From Piscicola geometra (lineage: Eukaryota > Annelida > Clitellata > Hirudinida > Piscicolidae): a DNA stretch of 64,000 bases. Positions 12,030 to 24,119 of this stretch are shown here, one piece after another. The number at the start of each line of letters is the position of its first letter. Within the stretch, counting starts at the first letter, position 1. The position numbers were made by a program, and so were the translations under genes. The stretch is taken from NCBI GenBank assembly GCA_943735955.1, contig OX030966.1, positions 1,295,018 to 1,359,017 of the forward strand, in the 5' to 3' direction. Below the pieces are notes generated by a model. It saw nothing but the letters and a program-made list of their open reading frames with translations, made no database searches and was not told the DNA's origin.

Positions 12030-15000
12030 TTTGATGAGGGTGGAGAAGGGGTTGTGGGTTTTGGTTTTTGGGATGAATTATTTTGAAGATTTATTGGTTG
12101 AATGGGGACGGTTGTATGCAGGATTGTTTGGTTGTAAGCCAATGTGCATTGCTAAACTAAAATTCCATTAGAGCCTGATGAAGTTTGAGATCATAGAAGA
12201 ATCTTTGTGCCGTTAATGTCATCTTTAATTCCACATTTTCTATGAAATTCAACCATCTACTCCTTGCGAATCGAGTTTAGTCCGTTATTGTGCATTTCCC
12301 TCATTTTCTGATTTCTAAGGCCATATTTGCTTTCATGATGTTTTTATAGTTTTAATTTAACGAAATTAGAACTATTTTCTATGTTTTTTACGTGTTAATT
12401 TATTTATTTCGCACCGCCGTCCAATAAAACACACTACTTGATAAGCTTTTTTTACTGTCTTTTTTTGCATTATTTTTGTCCTTTTATTAGCTAAATGTTG
12501 AAAATAGTTTTTTCAAGTTTTTTTTTCAAGTTAATTTAAAATTGTATACAACTAGTTGTTCTAATTGATTTAATAAATTTTTCATTTTTTTTTATTTTCT
12601 TAGATTTCTGTAAAGATTAATTTTTATCTTGAAGATGCTGTTGAATATATTAAGAGAAGCATTATTTTTATCAAGCGGTATGCTTTCGCAAACATTAAAA
12701 TAGATTTTTATGCAAATAAAAAAAAATCATAAATCTTTTTTTCTGGACATTATTAATATTATTTTTGAATATATATTATTTAAATATATTTTATAAAGAT
12801 TATTTCTTTACGTATAAAAGTCTTCACATTAAATAATGTCCACAAACTCCTTCACGGTGGGTCGGAAAAAAAAACCAATCAATAATTTTCCATTTTTTAA
12901 ACATATCTAATATTATTTTTTTAACCTTGAACCTTTTCATTTTTTTTATGCTTCCACTGAAGTTCCATTTTCTTAACTTGTTTCAATGTTATGGTTTTTC
13001 CTTTTTATCAATTAACTTTTTAAAAATTCAACGATAAACTAATCCTATATAAATACATTTTTAATCTTTTCCATTCTATTTTTTCTCCTCTCTTGATGAA
13101 AATGAAGGCAAGGTCAAATTATGTAACCTCAAGACAGTCCAAAAACTTCTTTCAACAACACAAAACATTATATCTTGTTTCAAATCCTACTTTCAAAATC
13201 CAAAATATCAAATCCTTAATTAAATTTCTTTTTCAAGTTTGACTCAAAATCTTTTAAATATCATAAAATGTATTAAGCTCTAGAAAACTTTAATTATTAT
13301 CACCCATCAAATCCCATCCCATAAGTTCGTTAATCACGACGCCATGGTTACCTCATATTATTGATTCTTTGTTCATAAACTAGTATCTCCTTGTCGCCTC
13401 CTATCTTTAGCCTCTATTTATTCTTTGCACATATGTATGCACACACATACCGACATATACACACCCACACACACTCTCACACAACACACAGAAACAAACA
13501 TCCCCACAACACCCACATCCACACAGTCAGACATACACACACATGGTTCTATAAATATAAAAATAATATTCAGTCTCAAGCCACACATATTGATTAGAGA
13601 TTTGATTTTTTAAAAGAATTATTTGAATGCAGACATATAAACATTTGGAGAATTCCAACGATGGATGGATGCATGGATGTATGGATGGATGGATGGATGG
13701 ATGCATGGATGGATGCATGGATGCATGGATGCATGGATGGATGCATGGATGGATGCATGGATGGATGGATGGATGCATGGATGGATGGATGCATGGATGC
13801 ATGCATGGATGGATGGATGGAGGGATGGATAAACTAAAAATAACCATTATTTGCTTTGGAGTGGGCTTTCTCCTTTATGTGTAGGTGTGTGCTTGCCTTT
13901 ATGCATGTGTGGGTCCGTCAACATGCTTCCTCACTCACACTCCCATCGCAAGCATTGACAAACTGTTTGCCTTTTCATCATCGAAAGCCTCACGGTGTAC
14001 TCGATGGAACCTCATTAAAGCATATTAATGAGTATTAGCGAACTTCTGCGTACACTCTATCATACCGTGGTAAAAGGATAGGAGGGTACGCAATTAAGCT
14101 TGCGTACAATGCTACTTCCCTTCACCAAAACAATAGTTATTAAAAAGGTTTTTTTATGTAACGCAAATTAATGCTATTTTGGAAGTTTTTGTTTTTTTTC
14201 ATGTTTTTTCTTTTTTTAAATAATTATAATCCATAATAGTTTTGAAAAACAGTTGATAAGTTGTGAAAAGTTTATTTTTAGGTTATCGTTTTTCTTTAAT
14301 TCGTGGTAATAAGCGATGTTTTTCTTTTTTTATCGGGCATAACAAACTTTGTTTCACGACATAAAGTTGTGTTAGGTTCCCTTTTCTATTGTAACTGTAA
14401 TGGAAAAAAATGAAAAATCAAAAAACTTATTTTAAATTCTTTTTAGTTTTTCAAACAATTTGTGTTATTTTTATTTTTATTTTTCTTTACTAATTAGTTT
14501 TCACACGTTCTCTTTCAAGTGGCATGGTTGAACACTATAAAAACTCAAGATTAAATAGGATTAGTTTTCTTCAATAGAAATCCTTGGGTCAAAAACTGTT
14601 TTTGCTTTGTCGAATAATCTGAAGTTTTCATTCAAGTTTTTTTAAACTTATGCATTAGATCTTTTAAACAAAATAATCTTCAAATTTTCACAAATTATAG
14701 TAATATCTCAAAAACGTTTGTTCAAGTGAAATTATCAAATTTTTAAAGGGAAAAAATAATTAATAACTCAACGTTAAATATTTGTGAATAAAGTTTATAG
14801 AATGGGAGAGAAAGTTTAAAAGGCACGAAAATGACTGATGAATAGGTCAGAAAAGTTAATCAAAACGTGTATAAGACTTCATTTTAACTATTTTTCGTAA
14901 ATTTAAAAGTCCTATAATGAATAATTCATTTTTTTAATAATTTTGCTTAGGCTATTTGTAAATAGGAAATAAAGGAATATGAATTTGCCTTTGTTTCACT

Positions 15001-15650
15001 CTCATATGAAATCTGAAATGGCATATTTTGTCCAAAAAAATAAAATCAACAGTTTCTGTTGAAAACTTTTTTTGAACCAACTTAAAACTTTTTGTCTCTT
15101 GTCTCCCTTGGGATTAGTATATGTCAATAAATCTTTAAAATAAACATATATACTGTTTATATTATAAATATTTTTGAAAAACATTAAAAAAATATTTTCA
15201 AAATATTTATATTTTTATTTAGAATTATTCAACATTAATTGTAAAAACTTATAAATTTCACAAAATATTTACAAATTATCTTAAGAAAAATAAAAAGAAA
15301 TATTTTAAAATACATTTTTATTTCTTAGACTCATTTCAAAGTCTCATCCCACTCACCTTACCTTCACCACGCCTTCATCCCACTCACACAACCCTCACTC
15401 CACTTTCATTTATTCTCATTTTATTCAACTTTTCCCTCATTACATCCACGACTTACTGCTTTCATTTTGGAGACATTCTCCCTTTCCAATGAGTCCTTGA
15501 TACATTCATCAAATATTTTACTACTTCAATCTTTTAATAACACATTTTGTTAAAAAATAATATTAAATAGATATTTTACTTTAAAAAGCTAAAAATTTGT
15601 TTTCAAATAACTAAGTAAGCGCCTGAAATTTGGAATAACATAGTTTTGAA
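12030..15650. other. AT-rich intergenic or 5' intron region
   Basis: No convincing coding exon. It holds CA-rich DNA (about 13430-13550), a GGAT/GCAT microsatellite (13660-13830) and long homopolymer A/T runs. A short minus-strand open stretch at about 13930-14010 precedes a good gtgagt donor and could be a further 5' exon of the HCN-like gene, but nothing else supports it. Confidence 0.4.
13660..13830. repeat. (GGAT/GCAT)n microsatellite
   Basis: Alternating ggatggat and gcatggat units over about 170 bp. Open frames on both strands (Trp-Met-Asp-Gly or His-Pro-Ser-Met) are repeat artefacts. Confidence 0.95.
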
Positions 15651-15654
15651 AATT

Positions 15655-15980
15655 TCCATCCAATCACAGACTTGAGAATTCTCAACAGCCAATCAGAAGA
15701 GCCGTTTTTAAAAATAGGTTACAGCTCACGATTTTATAAAACTTCTTTAACAAATAACGGTAAGCAAAGAGTTTTAAAACAACTAAATTCATTTTTTCTT
15801 TTTTGTTTTCAAGTTTTTATGACCTATATTAAATCGTTAGCGTTTTATTATTTAAAAAATGATGAATTATAACTTTTCATTGGCTGGTGAATGTGGCAAG
15901 ACAACCCATCAACCAATCACGATAGAGATGTAATACCATCAGTGAATAATTAATTAGTTGGCACAATGGCGGCATTAAAA
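15655..15980 (+). promoter_or_regulatory. Candidate CCAAT-rich promoter with a YY1-like site
   Basis: Four CCAAT boxes: CCAAT at 15660 and 15689, ATTGG (reverse CCAAT) at 15879, CCAAT at 15913. An ATGGCGGC core resembling a YY1 element lies at 15966-15973. The first coding ATG of the N/Q-rich gene is about 250 bp downstream, after an acceptor ending ttttcag at 16208, so a short 5'-UTR exon is likely. Confidence 0.45.
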
Positions 15981-16225
15981 ATTACGAAGGATTTTTAGGT
16001 TGCATATTTCAAAGAATTTTTATATATTTGAAATACTTGCATTAATTTTACAAATACTTCAGATGGTAGGTATTTATTTTTTATTAAAACACACAACAGC
16101 ACTTACAAATATTTTATTATGACTTGAAAGTAACTTGAAATCATAATGAATTAATTAAATCATTCTTTAAAATACTTGCCAATTATTGAAATGCCTATAC
16201 TTTTTCAGGTTATAGGCAAGAATAT

Positions 16226-18436
16226 ATGATGGCTGAAAATTGCGAAAGAAGGGTCTTCATTAATGAGAATGGAGTGATAAAGGAGATCATTCTTCCAGCT
16301 GGCAGCTGTTATTGTCCTAATGAAGGCGAGAAAGATGAAGGTGGAAGAGAGGGAAAAGAGGGTGAGAAAAATCAAGATGATGGTGGATGTGAATTTAATG
16401 GAGAAGGAAAAATAAAAGCTAGTAAACAGAGAAGTATGCCAAGAAGAATAAATGCTGTAAGAAAAAAAATTGATGTAAGAAAGATAAATGAAGATGAAAA
16501 ACAGAATGGTGAAAGAGAAGAAGGGAAAATGGGTGATGGGACAATAAATTATGGAAGAGAACAGAAGGAGGAGGAAATAAAATATTGGAGTGAAGCAAAA
16601 AAAAATGAAGTAGATAAAAAAAAGAAGAATGAAGATGCGACACAAGAGAAAAAAATTATAATAGTTTTACCATCATCTTCATTATCATCATCATCTTCAG
16701 GTTCTGCAACTATAACTACTCATACAAATATTTTTTCAAATCTAAATAAACTCAGTAATCTCCGAGAAATTCAATCAAAAGACAAAAATCAGATTACAAA
16801 AGTTTTGGTGATTAACAAAGCTGCAACTATTCCATCCATCACCACTCCATCTATTATCAATCCATCCATCATTAATCCATCCATCGTTAATTCATCCATC
16901 ATCAATCCGTCCATCTCTATTCCATCTGTTACCCCTTCATCTTTGGAATCAAATTGCTTCAAGATTGTGACCTCAATAAATAATCTTCCCACTTTAAACA
17001 ACAATACTTTTTGCAACTTGAATACTGCAAACAATATGGCTTCTTCTATCCCAACTCAAAATGGCAACACTTTTTTCTTGAACAACAATTTATTGAGCAA
17101 TGGGCAAACAGTCATTCAACTATGCAACAACCAACCTGCATTCTGGCTCAATCAGACAGTTAACAACCAACCACTCAACCAAGATAATTTCCAACAAAAT
17201 CAAAAGTTTCAACAAAATTTATATTATCCTTCCAACCAACTGCAAAACCCACAATCCTTTTTGCAACTCCCCTCACAACAACCTTCCGCTCCACAACAAT
17301 TTTTCCAACTTGTTCTACCACAATCTTTGCAGTACCGATTAGCCACAACACCACAGCAAAATTTTACACCAATGTCCCAACAAAATATACTACTGCAACA
17401 ACCAAAAAATACAATACAACAACCAAAACAAAATTTAATACAACAACAAAATATACTACAACAGCAACCCCAAAATATAATACAACAACAACATATTTTG
17501 CAACAAAACCAACCAAGTATAATACAACAACAACATATACTGCAACAACACCAACCAAGTGTAATACAACAACAAAACATACTGCAACATCAACAAAATA
17601 TAATAAAACAACAAAACATTCAAATCTCTAATGCATCCAACATTACATTGACTCTTTCGAAAGCACTACAAGTTCCCTTCAGAATCTTTCCAGCCACTGT
17701 AGATCAAAATAATGGAAAAGAAATAATAAACAAAGGAACTGAAAGTAATAAAAAGGATAGAACAACTAGAGCAGAACTTAATCGAGACAATAAGCCAAGA
17801 AAATGTGTAAAAATCTATACGAAAAAATCTATTCAAACTAACACGAAAAGTAATATTTTTAAAGAAATCATTGATATATATTCATCTTCAGAAGATCGCA
17901 AATATGATTATATTGACAATTTAAAAGTTTTGGAAAATGCACCCGAGAACCAGAATGTTATTCAAATAACTCCAGAGCAGCCTTTGAATGCTGATCACAC
18001 TGATATTTCGAAATACGTTAAAGAAAAATTGAGAAGGGAGATTATAATTTCATCTGCGAAAAAATCTTCAAATAAAAAGGAAGCGATAAAAATAATTGGA
18101 AGTAAAGAGGAAGAGGATGGAATCCGAAAGTGTCTTTCATCCTTCCGGAAGATCCAGCCGATGGTAGATTTGATGGAAGAACCAAGAGTGGTTCTAAAAA
18201 AAATTGATTCACAAAAAGATATCCTAGAAAGCAACGGAAAAACAGATGGTGGTGATGAGAAAGGAGAAGAGGAAAAGAAGGAGAAATTCACTATGCTGCC
18301 CACGAGAAGTTCGCTGAGAAGGGCCAAGAAACGATGTTCGATGATCGTGTACTCGAGTGGTAGTGAGGAGGAGGGTGACTTTTGTGGAAACAAATCTAAA
18401 AGAAAGGCGCGAAATAGGAGTCCGAAAAAATATTGA
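16226..18436 (+). CDS. N/Q-rich low-complexity protein of unknown function, 736 aa
   Basis: Single long open frame, ATG-ATG at 16226-16231, stop TGA at 18434. N terminus RRVFINENGVIKEIILP, then a charged Glu/Lys/Gly region, a Ser cluster, a repeated P-S-I-I-N block at about 16825-16930 (residues 200-235), a Gln/Asn-rich prion-like segment at about 17150-17620 with recurring I-L-Q-Q and I-I-Q-Q-Q, and a basic C terminus with RRAKKRCSMIVYSSGSEEE. No domain was recognised. The acceptor just upstream suggests a non-coding first exon and a start as given. The last 100 or so codons (from 18125) are duplicated at 19266. Nuclear localisation is possible from the basic clusters but is not shown. Confidence 0.75.
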   Translation: MMAENCERRVFINENGVIKEIILPAGSCYCPNEGEKDEGGREGKEGEKNQDDGGCEFNGEGKIKASKQRSMPRRINAVRKKIDVRKINEDEKQNGEREEGKMGDGTINYGREQKEEEIKYWSEAKKNEVDKKKKNEDATQEKKIIIVLPSSSLSSSSSGSATITTHTNIFSNLNKLSNLREIQSKDKNQITKVLVINKAATIPSITTPSIINPSIINPSIVNSSIINPSISIPSVTPSSLESNCFKIVTSINNLPTLNNNTFCNLNTANNMASSIPTQNGNTFFLNNNLLSNGQTVIQLCNNQPAFWLNQTVNNQPLNQDNFQQNQKFQQNLYYPSNQLQNPQSFLQLPSQQPSAPQQFFQLVLPQSLQYRLATTPQQNFTPMSQQNILLQQPKNTIQQPKQNLIQQQNILQQQPQNIIQQQHILQQNQPSIIQQQHILQQHQPSVIQQQNILQHQQNIIKQQNIQISNASNITLTLSKALQVPFRIFPATVDQNNGKEIINKGTESNKKDRTTRAELNRDNKPRKCVKIYTKKSIQTNTKSNIFKEIIDIYSSSEDRKYDYIDNLKVLENAPENQNVIQITPEQPLNADHTDISKYVKEKLRREIIISSAKKSSNKKEAIKIIGSKEEEDGIRKCLSSFRKIQPMVDLMEEPRVVLKKIDSQKDILESNGKTDGGDEKGEEEKKEKFTMLPTRSSLRRAKKRCSMIVYSSGSEEEGDFCGNKSKRKARNRSPKKY

Positions 18437-18665
18437 ACAGTGTATGCCACTTTCACTTCTCATCGATTTCTGTTATAGTCTTTTAGGTTTTTTGATTATT
18501 CTATCGAATTTTGTTTCTTATCAAATTCATAATCAGGTTACATGTTAGCGTCATCAATACAAGGTGCACTGGCGCAGGGTTTTTATTTATATATATATAG
18601 AAGCTGAATCCATGCGTTTAAGAAATTGTTAACCAGTTTTAGAAATCGAGAAAGATCGTTTTGAA

Positions 18666-19122
18666 ATGGCAGCAGTTTACCCTAAAATTTCCATCGTCAC
18701 TGGTGAAATTACTTTTTTCAAAACGTTTATTATTTACCATCATAGCTGCTTAGAAAAACAATGAAACCTTCACCAAATACTTTTAAAAATATTTTAATTA
18801 TATAAAAAAACTTCAAGTACAATTTAAAACATTGAATATAAATATTTAATTTAAGACTAATTTTTTTACGTGATAACAAAATTAACAGAATAACTCATTT
18901 TTCTTGCGGGATGAAAAATTAATAGAAACATTATTCATCTTACTATTAAACAAATCCATTTTTTTCAAACTTTTATCTCAAGATTCGAATCCATTATAAA
19001 TTTAAAGGCTCTTCTATTCCAAGGTGGTGCGAGTGGCATTGGCAAGGCTGTGTGCGAGGCGTTGGTTGAGGTGGGAGGCAAGGTAGCTGCTGTCGACGTG
19101 ACGAAAATGGAGTCCACTTCAA
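18666..19122 (+). CDS. Duplicate first two coding exons of HSD17B8 (unit 1)
   Basis: Exon 1 18666-18702 (MAAVYPKISIVTG) and exon 2 19024-19122 (GASGIGKAVCEALVEVGGKV) match the unit-2 copies at 19805-19841 and 20163-20261. No exon 3 follows within the unit, but splice sites and phase are intact, so these exons could splice to exon 3 at 20404 and yield the same protein. They act either as an alternative promoter and first exons or as a dead copy. Confidence 0.75.
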
Positions 19123-19268
19123 GTTGGGATACTCATTAATTATTATTTATAAATTAATTATCTCATTAATTAAATCAGTAATAATTTTAGTATTTAAAGT
19201 TGGTAATTATATTAATTATAAATGTTTAATTTTTCCAATTTTCAAACCAATTTGTCACCCACAGACGA

Positions 19269-19577
19269 AAGTGTCTTTCATCCTTCCGGAAGATCCAGCC
19301 GATGGTAGATTTGATGGAAGAACCAAGAGTGGTTCTAAAAAAAATTGATTCACAAAAAGATATCCTAGAAAGCAACGGAAAAACAGATGGTGGTGATGAG
19401 AAAGGAGAAGAAGAAAAAAAGGAGAAATTCACTATGCTGCCCACGAGAAGTTCGCTGAGAAGGGCCAAGAAACGATGTTCGATGATCGTGTACTCGAGTG
19501 GTAGTGAGGAGGAGGGTGACTTTTGTGGAAACAAATCTAAAAGAAAGGCGCGAAATAGGAGTCCGAAAAAATATTGA
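19269..19577 (+). pseudogene. Duplicated 3' fragment of the N/Q-rich gene
   Basis: Copies the last ~100 codons of the 736-aa gene, with the same stop (TGA at 19575). It lacks the 5' part and lies inside an HSD17B8 intron if transcription starts in unit 1. The fragment retains MVDLMEEPRVVLKKIDSQK and the basic tail, so decay has hardly begun. Confidence 0.85.
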
Positions 19578-19804
19578 ACAGTGTATGCCACTTTCACTTC
19601 TCATCGATTTCTGTTATAGTCTTTTAGGTTTTTTGATTATTCTATCGAACTTTGTTTCTTATCAAATTCATAATCAGGTTTCATGTTAGCGTCATCAATA
19701 CAAGGTGCACTGGCGCAGGGTTTTTATTTATATATATAGAAGCAGAATCCATGCGTTTAAGAAATTGTTAACCAGTTTTAGAAATCGAGAAAGATCGTTT
19801 TGAA

Positions 19805-22343
19805 ATGGCAGCAGTTTACCCTAAAATTTCCATCGTCACTGGTGAAATTACTTTTTTCAAAACGTTTATTATTTACCATCTTAGCTGCTTAGAAAAACAA
19901 TGAAACCTTCACCAAATACTTTAAAAAATATTTTAATTATATAAAAAAACTTCAAGTACAATTTAAAACATTGAATATAAATATTTAATTTAAGACTAAT
20001 TTTTTTACGTGATAACAAAATTAACAGAATAACTCATTTTTCTTGCGGGATGAAAAATTAATAGAAACATTATTCATCTTACTATTAAACAAATTCATTT
20101 TTTTCAAACTTTTATCTCAAGATTCGAATCCATTATTAATTTAAAGGCTCTTCTATTCCAAGGTGGTGCGAGTGGCATTGGCAAGGCTGTGTGCGAGGCG
20201 TTGGTTGAGGTGGGAGGCAAGGTAGCTGCTGTCGACGTGACGAAAATGGAGTCCACTTCAAGTTGGGATACTCATTAATTATTATTTATAAATTAATTAT
20301 CTCATTAATTAAATCAGTAATAATTTTAGTATTTGAAGTTGGTAATTATATCAATTATAAATGTTTAATTTTTCCAACTTTCAAACCAATTTGTCACCCA
20401 CAGACGACCTGAAATACTTCACTGCTGACATTTCAATTCCTTCCGAGGTTGCTTCGTTGTTTGATGCGATTAAGAAAGAATTCGGACAGGTGCCTACTGG
20501 CCTTGTGAACTGCGCAGGAATCATCAAAGATGGATGGCTGGTTGACATGACTGAACAGATGTGGGATGACGTTCTCAGGGTTAATCTAAAGGTCTGACAG
20601 TTAATAAATATATTTTTTTCATGTTTTTTTAATACTATTTATATTTTATCAAAAATAAGAATAAAATGAAAAGTTATATTTCTCAAACGCTTCCACATCC
20701 AATCCACCACCACTAATACCTTCCTCCACCACAGGGAACCCACTTAATGTGCCAAACGTTCACAAGTCTGCTGGTCGGCAATCCATCTGAGGTGCAACAA
20801 AACGACGCATCGATCGTCAACATCGCCAGCATCCTCGGAAAAGTTGGGAACCAGTTTCAATGCAACTATGCAGCCTCCAAGGCAGGCGTCATTGGCTACT
20901 CCAAGAGTCTCGCCAAGGAGCTTGCTAAGCACCACATCAGGTTTTCAATCGTTTTTTTTAGATCTTTTTATAGTTGGAAAAATGTTTCTTTTGGTTATTA
21001 TTTTTATTTTTGAAATTTTTTTGTCGTTATCAAATTTCTAAAAAAAATCGAATCATTCACATGAACCTTAGCTTCCACCTTTACGGCACTCATCATAAAG
21101 CTTCCTCACCCCACCCCATGAACCCACCTCATCATTATCATCACCAACCCAGGGTCAACGCCATCTTACCCGGCTTCATCGACACCCCGATGACGATTCC
21201 CTTCCCTGACAACTACAGACAGCGTCTCGTCAGCACCATTCCCTTTGGCCGCTTCGGTAGAACTGATGGTAAACTATTTATTTTTCTTATTTTAAAATAA
21301 ATATATGTGAAACATTCAAATAAGTACAAATGAAAAGAATCAATGTTAATCATATAATAACATTCGTCAGTTTTGGTAGCTAATAAAATAAATAAATGAT
21401 TTTTTACTGAAATGAAAAAGATTCAACTTAACTCTATTGCATTATATATTTGATAAATGTGTAGATTGAAAAAAACTCTCCGGATTTATATATTATTTAA
21501 CCTTTAAATATTTCTCTTAATTTAGACTAACTGTTTCACCTGTTAAAAATCAATTCAAGCATTCTCTAGCTTAAACCATTACCACCATCATCATGTGATT
21601 AATAATACCACAGCCATCATTATCATCCTCATCATCATTATCATCGCTAGGGGCCTGAACTATATCTGAATAATTATTCAATTAATTCATTATCCTATTA
21701 CACCGCCATTTCTTTGTAAAATATATCTTATATCAAATATTCAAGCGTCACCAAAAGGTCAAAGTATGGCATTCTTAATGCCTCGACTTTAACAAAAAAT
21801 TCCATAAAAGAGAATTATAATTAGTTTTCACTATCACCATTAACAAAACCATATCTTCCCCATTAAAAGCACATCGTCAATACTAACATCATCACCACCA
21901 CCAGCATAATTACTATCAACATCATCATCACTACTAACATCATCACCACTACTAACATCCCCACCACGAAAGAAATCGCAGACGCATGTGTGTATCTTCT
22001 GTCAAGCAGAGCCTCTTATGTAACTGGATCAGCCATGGAAGTCTCTGGTATGTCATATTTTTCATAACACTAATTTATTTCAAATTAGAGTTATTAATTG
22101 AATAACAATATTTTATTATTGTTACGATTATACTTTATGATATATCATCCACCAATATTAGATATTGAAGAATCTAGATTACTTGAAACTATTTTAAATC
22201 CAATGAATAGATTGTTTTCATCATTCTTATTTTGATTCAATTGACTTAATAATGAATCATTACCCTTTTTATTAGTATTGAAAGTATCAAGTCCATTGTT
22301 TTTAAAATGTATTTTTCAATCCAAAGGTGGCGTCTTTACATAG
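19805..22343 (+). CDS. HSD17B8: 17-beta-hydroxysteroid dehydrogenase 8 / mitochondrial 3-oxoacyl-ACP reductase subunit, 245 aa
   Basis: Seven exons: 19805-19841, 20163-20261, 20404-20591, 20735-20940, 21153-21268, 21973-22047, 22327-22343; total 738 nt, all phases consistent. Short-chain dehydrogenase/reductase: cofactor motif TGGASGIGK, NCAGI, catalytic Ser in IVNIASILGKVGN, YAASK active site, and PGFIDTPMT after it. The segment SILGKVGN and the C-terminal GGVFT resemble HSD17B8 more than CBR4. In vertebrates HSD17B8 pairs with CBR4 as the NADH-dependent 3-ketoacyl-ACP reductase of mitochondrial fatty-acid synthesis and also oxidises estradiol. Length is near the usual 260 residues. Exons 1-2 are duplicated upstream. 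Introns 5' of exons 4-6 end in C-rich CCACC/CATC stretches. Confidence 0.93.
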
Positions 22344-22505
22344 AGATCCTACTTTCCAATCCTTCCCAACCTCGATCAAACATTCCTGGATACATTTGTA
22401 ATGATTATTCAAGTTTTTTTACGATTGTTTTTACCAAGATTTACTTGAACTTGAAGAAATAGCGCTATAGAAATCTATTTGATTGATTGATTACTTGTAT
22501 TTTTA
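22344..22505 (+). mobile_element. SINE/LINE 3'-tail fragment
   Basis: The segment ends tagcgctatagaaat followed by tttgattgattgatt (22462-22495), the same terminal sequence as at 63909-63950. It starts at or just after the HSD17B8 stop and would be in its 3' UTR. Only the tail is recognised; the 5' limit is not defined. Confidence 0.5.
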
Positions 22506-22999
22506 TTGATTTGTGCTTTTGATATGTTTATAAATGTCTGAACTTACCAATAAGCTATGTCATCACTACAATTTTTCTCAATTTTGTCACTGTTTCTTAT
22601 ATAATTTTTAAATAAATTCAACATTTTATTAAACTTATTTTATTTTTTATTAATGTTAATATTTTTGGTTTTTCATTTAAAATGTTTTTCTTATATTCAC
22701 TGATATAAAGAATCCTTTATAATTCAGGGAACTTCACTCATTTTCAATAGTTACATTTCAGATTTTTCTCTATCATATGAAAATGTTCCCATATTTATAT
22801 AAAAAGTATTTTGCAATGTTTTCATGTTTTTTTCAAATGAATTTGTTTCCCATTTTTAAAAGTAATTATTCTTTAGTAAATATGATTTTCTTGTGAACAT
22901 TAAAACTCAAATATTCAAATTATGAGCATCATTAAGTATTTAAAAATATTAACTAGCAAAAGTCAAGTTGAAAACCAAATTATTCAGACAAACTTGAAA

Positions 23000-23371
23000 C
23001 TACAAGCTTATGTGAACACACTTTTTGCAAGTTTTTGGAAGATCAACCCATTCAGTACTATTGACATCTTCATTCTTCCTAAGTTCTTTAATACCAGTGA
23101 AATCCTTTCAAATCATTAGAAATAAGTTTAAGCTATAAATATTATTTGATATTTTCCTTCAAAATTTTACCTTAGCTATGGTTTCTAAACTAGGAAGAGG
23201 AGGGAAATATACTTCTGAAAGATTTTCCAATCTTATTTTTTTGATGACTGGTTCTTCTGATTCGGTAGATATCGGAATATTATTTGTGATTTCTGGTATG
23301 GAAATTTCTGGTATTTTGAATGAGCTCTTAGATTTTAAACTTAACATATTTTTCCTTATTTTCCCTTCCAT
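23000..23371 (-). CDS. Small two-exon gene, unknown function, about 101 aa
   Basis: Exon 1 23371-23171 starts at ATG (MEGKIRKNML) and ends at a gtaaaa donor in phase 0. Exon 2 23104-23000, after an acceptor ending gaaag, reads DFTGIKELRKNEDVNSTEW and stops at TAG. The middle has Pro/Ile pairs (KIPEISIPEI), a KKIRLENL patch and YFPPLP; two Cys lie near the C terminus. Not recognised. It is divergent from the first lengsin-like gene (749 bp between ATGs), so the two may share a promoter region. More exons further left are possible if the TAG is intronic. Confidence 0.5.
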
Positions 23372-24119
23372 AGTGAAACGCGCGTAGACTTTTTAAAAAA
23401 GGATATAAGTTTAAACAAAATGTATGAATTTATTTTATTTATAATAATTGTCTAAATTATTTAACATTTTAGTTAAGTTTATAAAAGTATAAACTTCAAA
23501 TTCTAGTTTCTAAGACTTTGAATTTGCCAAGAAAAATAAATACTTTTTATAATGTCAAACTTCGCTTCAAAACTTACAATTGTCACCCGTATAAAGGCTA
23601 TTCACAAATATAGTTAATAGTAAACAGTGGCCGTGTGCACAACACGTTTTTTAATTCATTTGTTTTTTAATCCTTTGATTAAAAAAAATAATGTAATGAC
23701 CTAAAAAAAGTGTGAATTTAAAAACACCATTTTTTGAATAAAGTTTTTTCTGTTGACTACAATATCCGGTTTCAATGTTTAACTCAAGATGTTTCACAGG
23801 CGTATTTATAAAATTAAACTTCAAATTCATTCTTTCAAAAAAATTAGATAAAAATAAAATTTAATCTATAACCATTTATGCTATAACCTTGACACATTAA
23901 AGATCGAACACTTTTTTTAATCAATATAAACTACTGAATCATTAAGTCGTCTAATTATTTTACTGACATTAAATTATATTCACTTCTATTTTAACTGTTT
24001 AGAAACTTCCTACATATAAGTATACGTATACACCAAGATACCTTAATTTTTATATTATATCTAAGCATTTTTTTAAAGTTTCGAACACATTTTTCTCGAG
24101 CAAGTTATTTAGATATAAC

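Larger units (their letters stand above)
18125..20407 (+). repeat. 1.14-kb tandem duplication (two units)
   Basis: Unit 1 is about 18125-19265, unit 2 about 19266-20404, roughly 1% different by eye (single substitutions and a 2-bp TA indel). Each unit holds the 3' end of the N/Q-rich gene, the intergenic promoter region, and coding exons 1 and 2 of HSD17B8. CGA occurs at both ends and at the junction (18125, 19266, 20405), so the join used 3 bp of microhomology. Confidence 0.95.

Noticed and set aside
13930..14010. Candidate upstream exon of the HCN-like gene (minus strand, gtgagt donor)
   Set aside because: Only about 25 codons with no family match; the acceptor it would join to near 12010 is weak. 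Kept as a remark only.
12030..15650. Search for tRNA or snRNA genes
   Set aside because: No convincing B-box/A-box pair or cloverleaf could be seen by eye in this or the other intergenic regions; a tRNAscan run would decide.
17224..17580. Cys-rich minus-strand open frame
   Set aside because: Shadow of CAA/ATA-rich Gln codons of the N/Q-rich gene.
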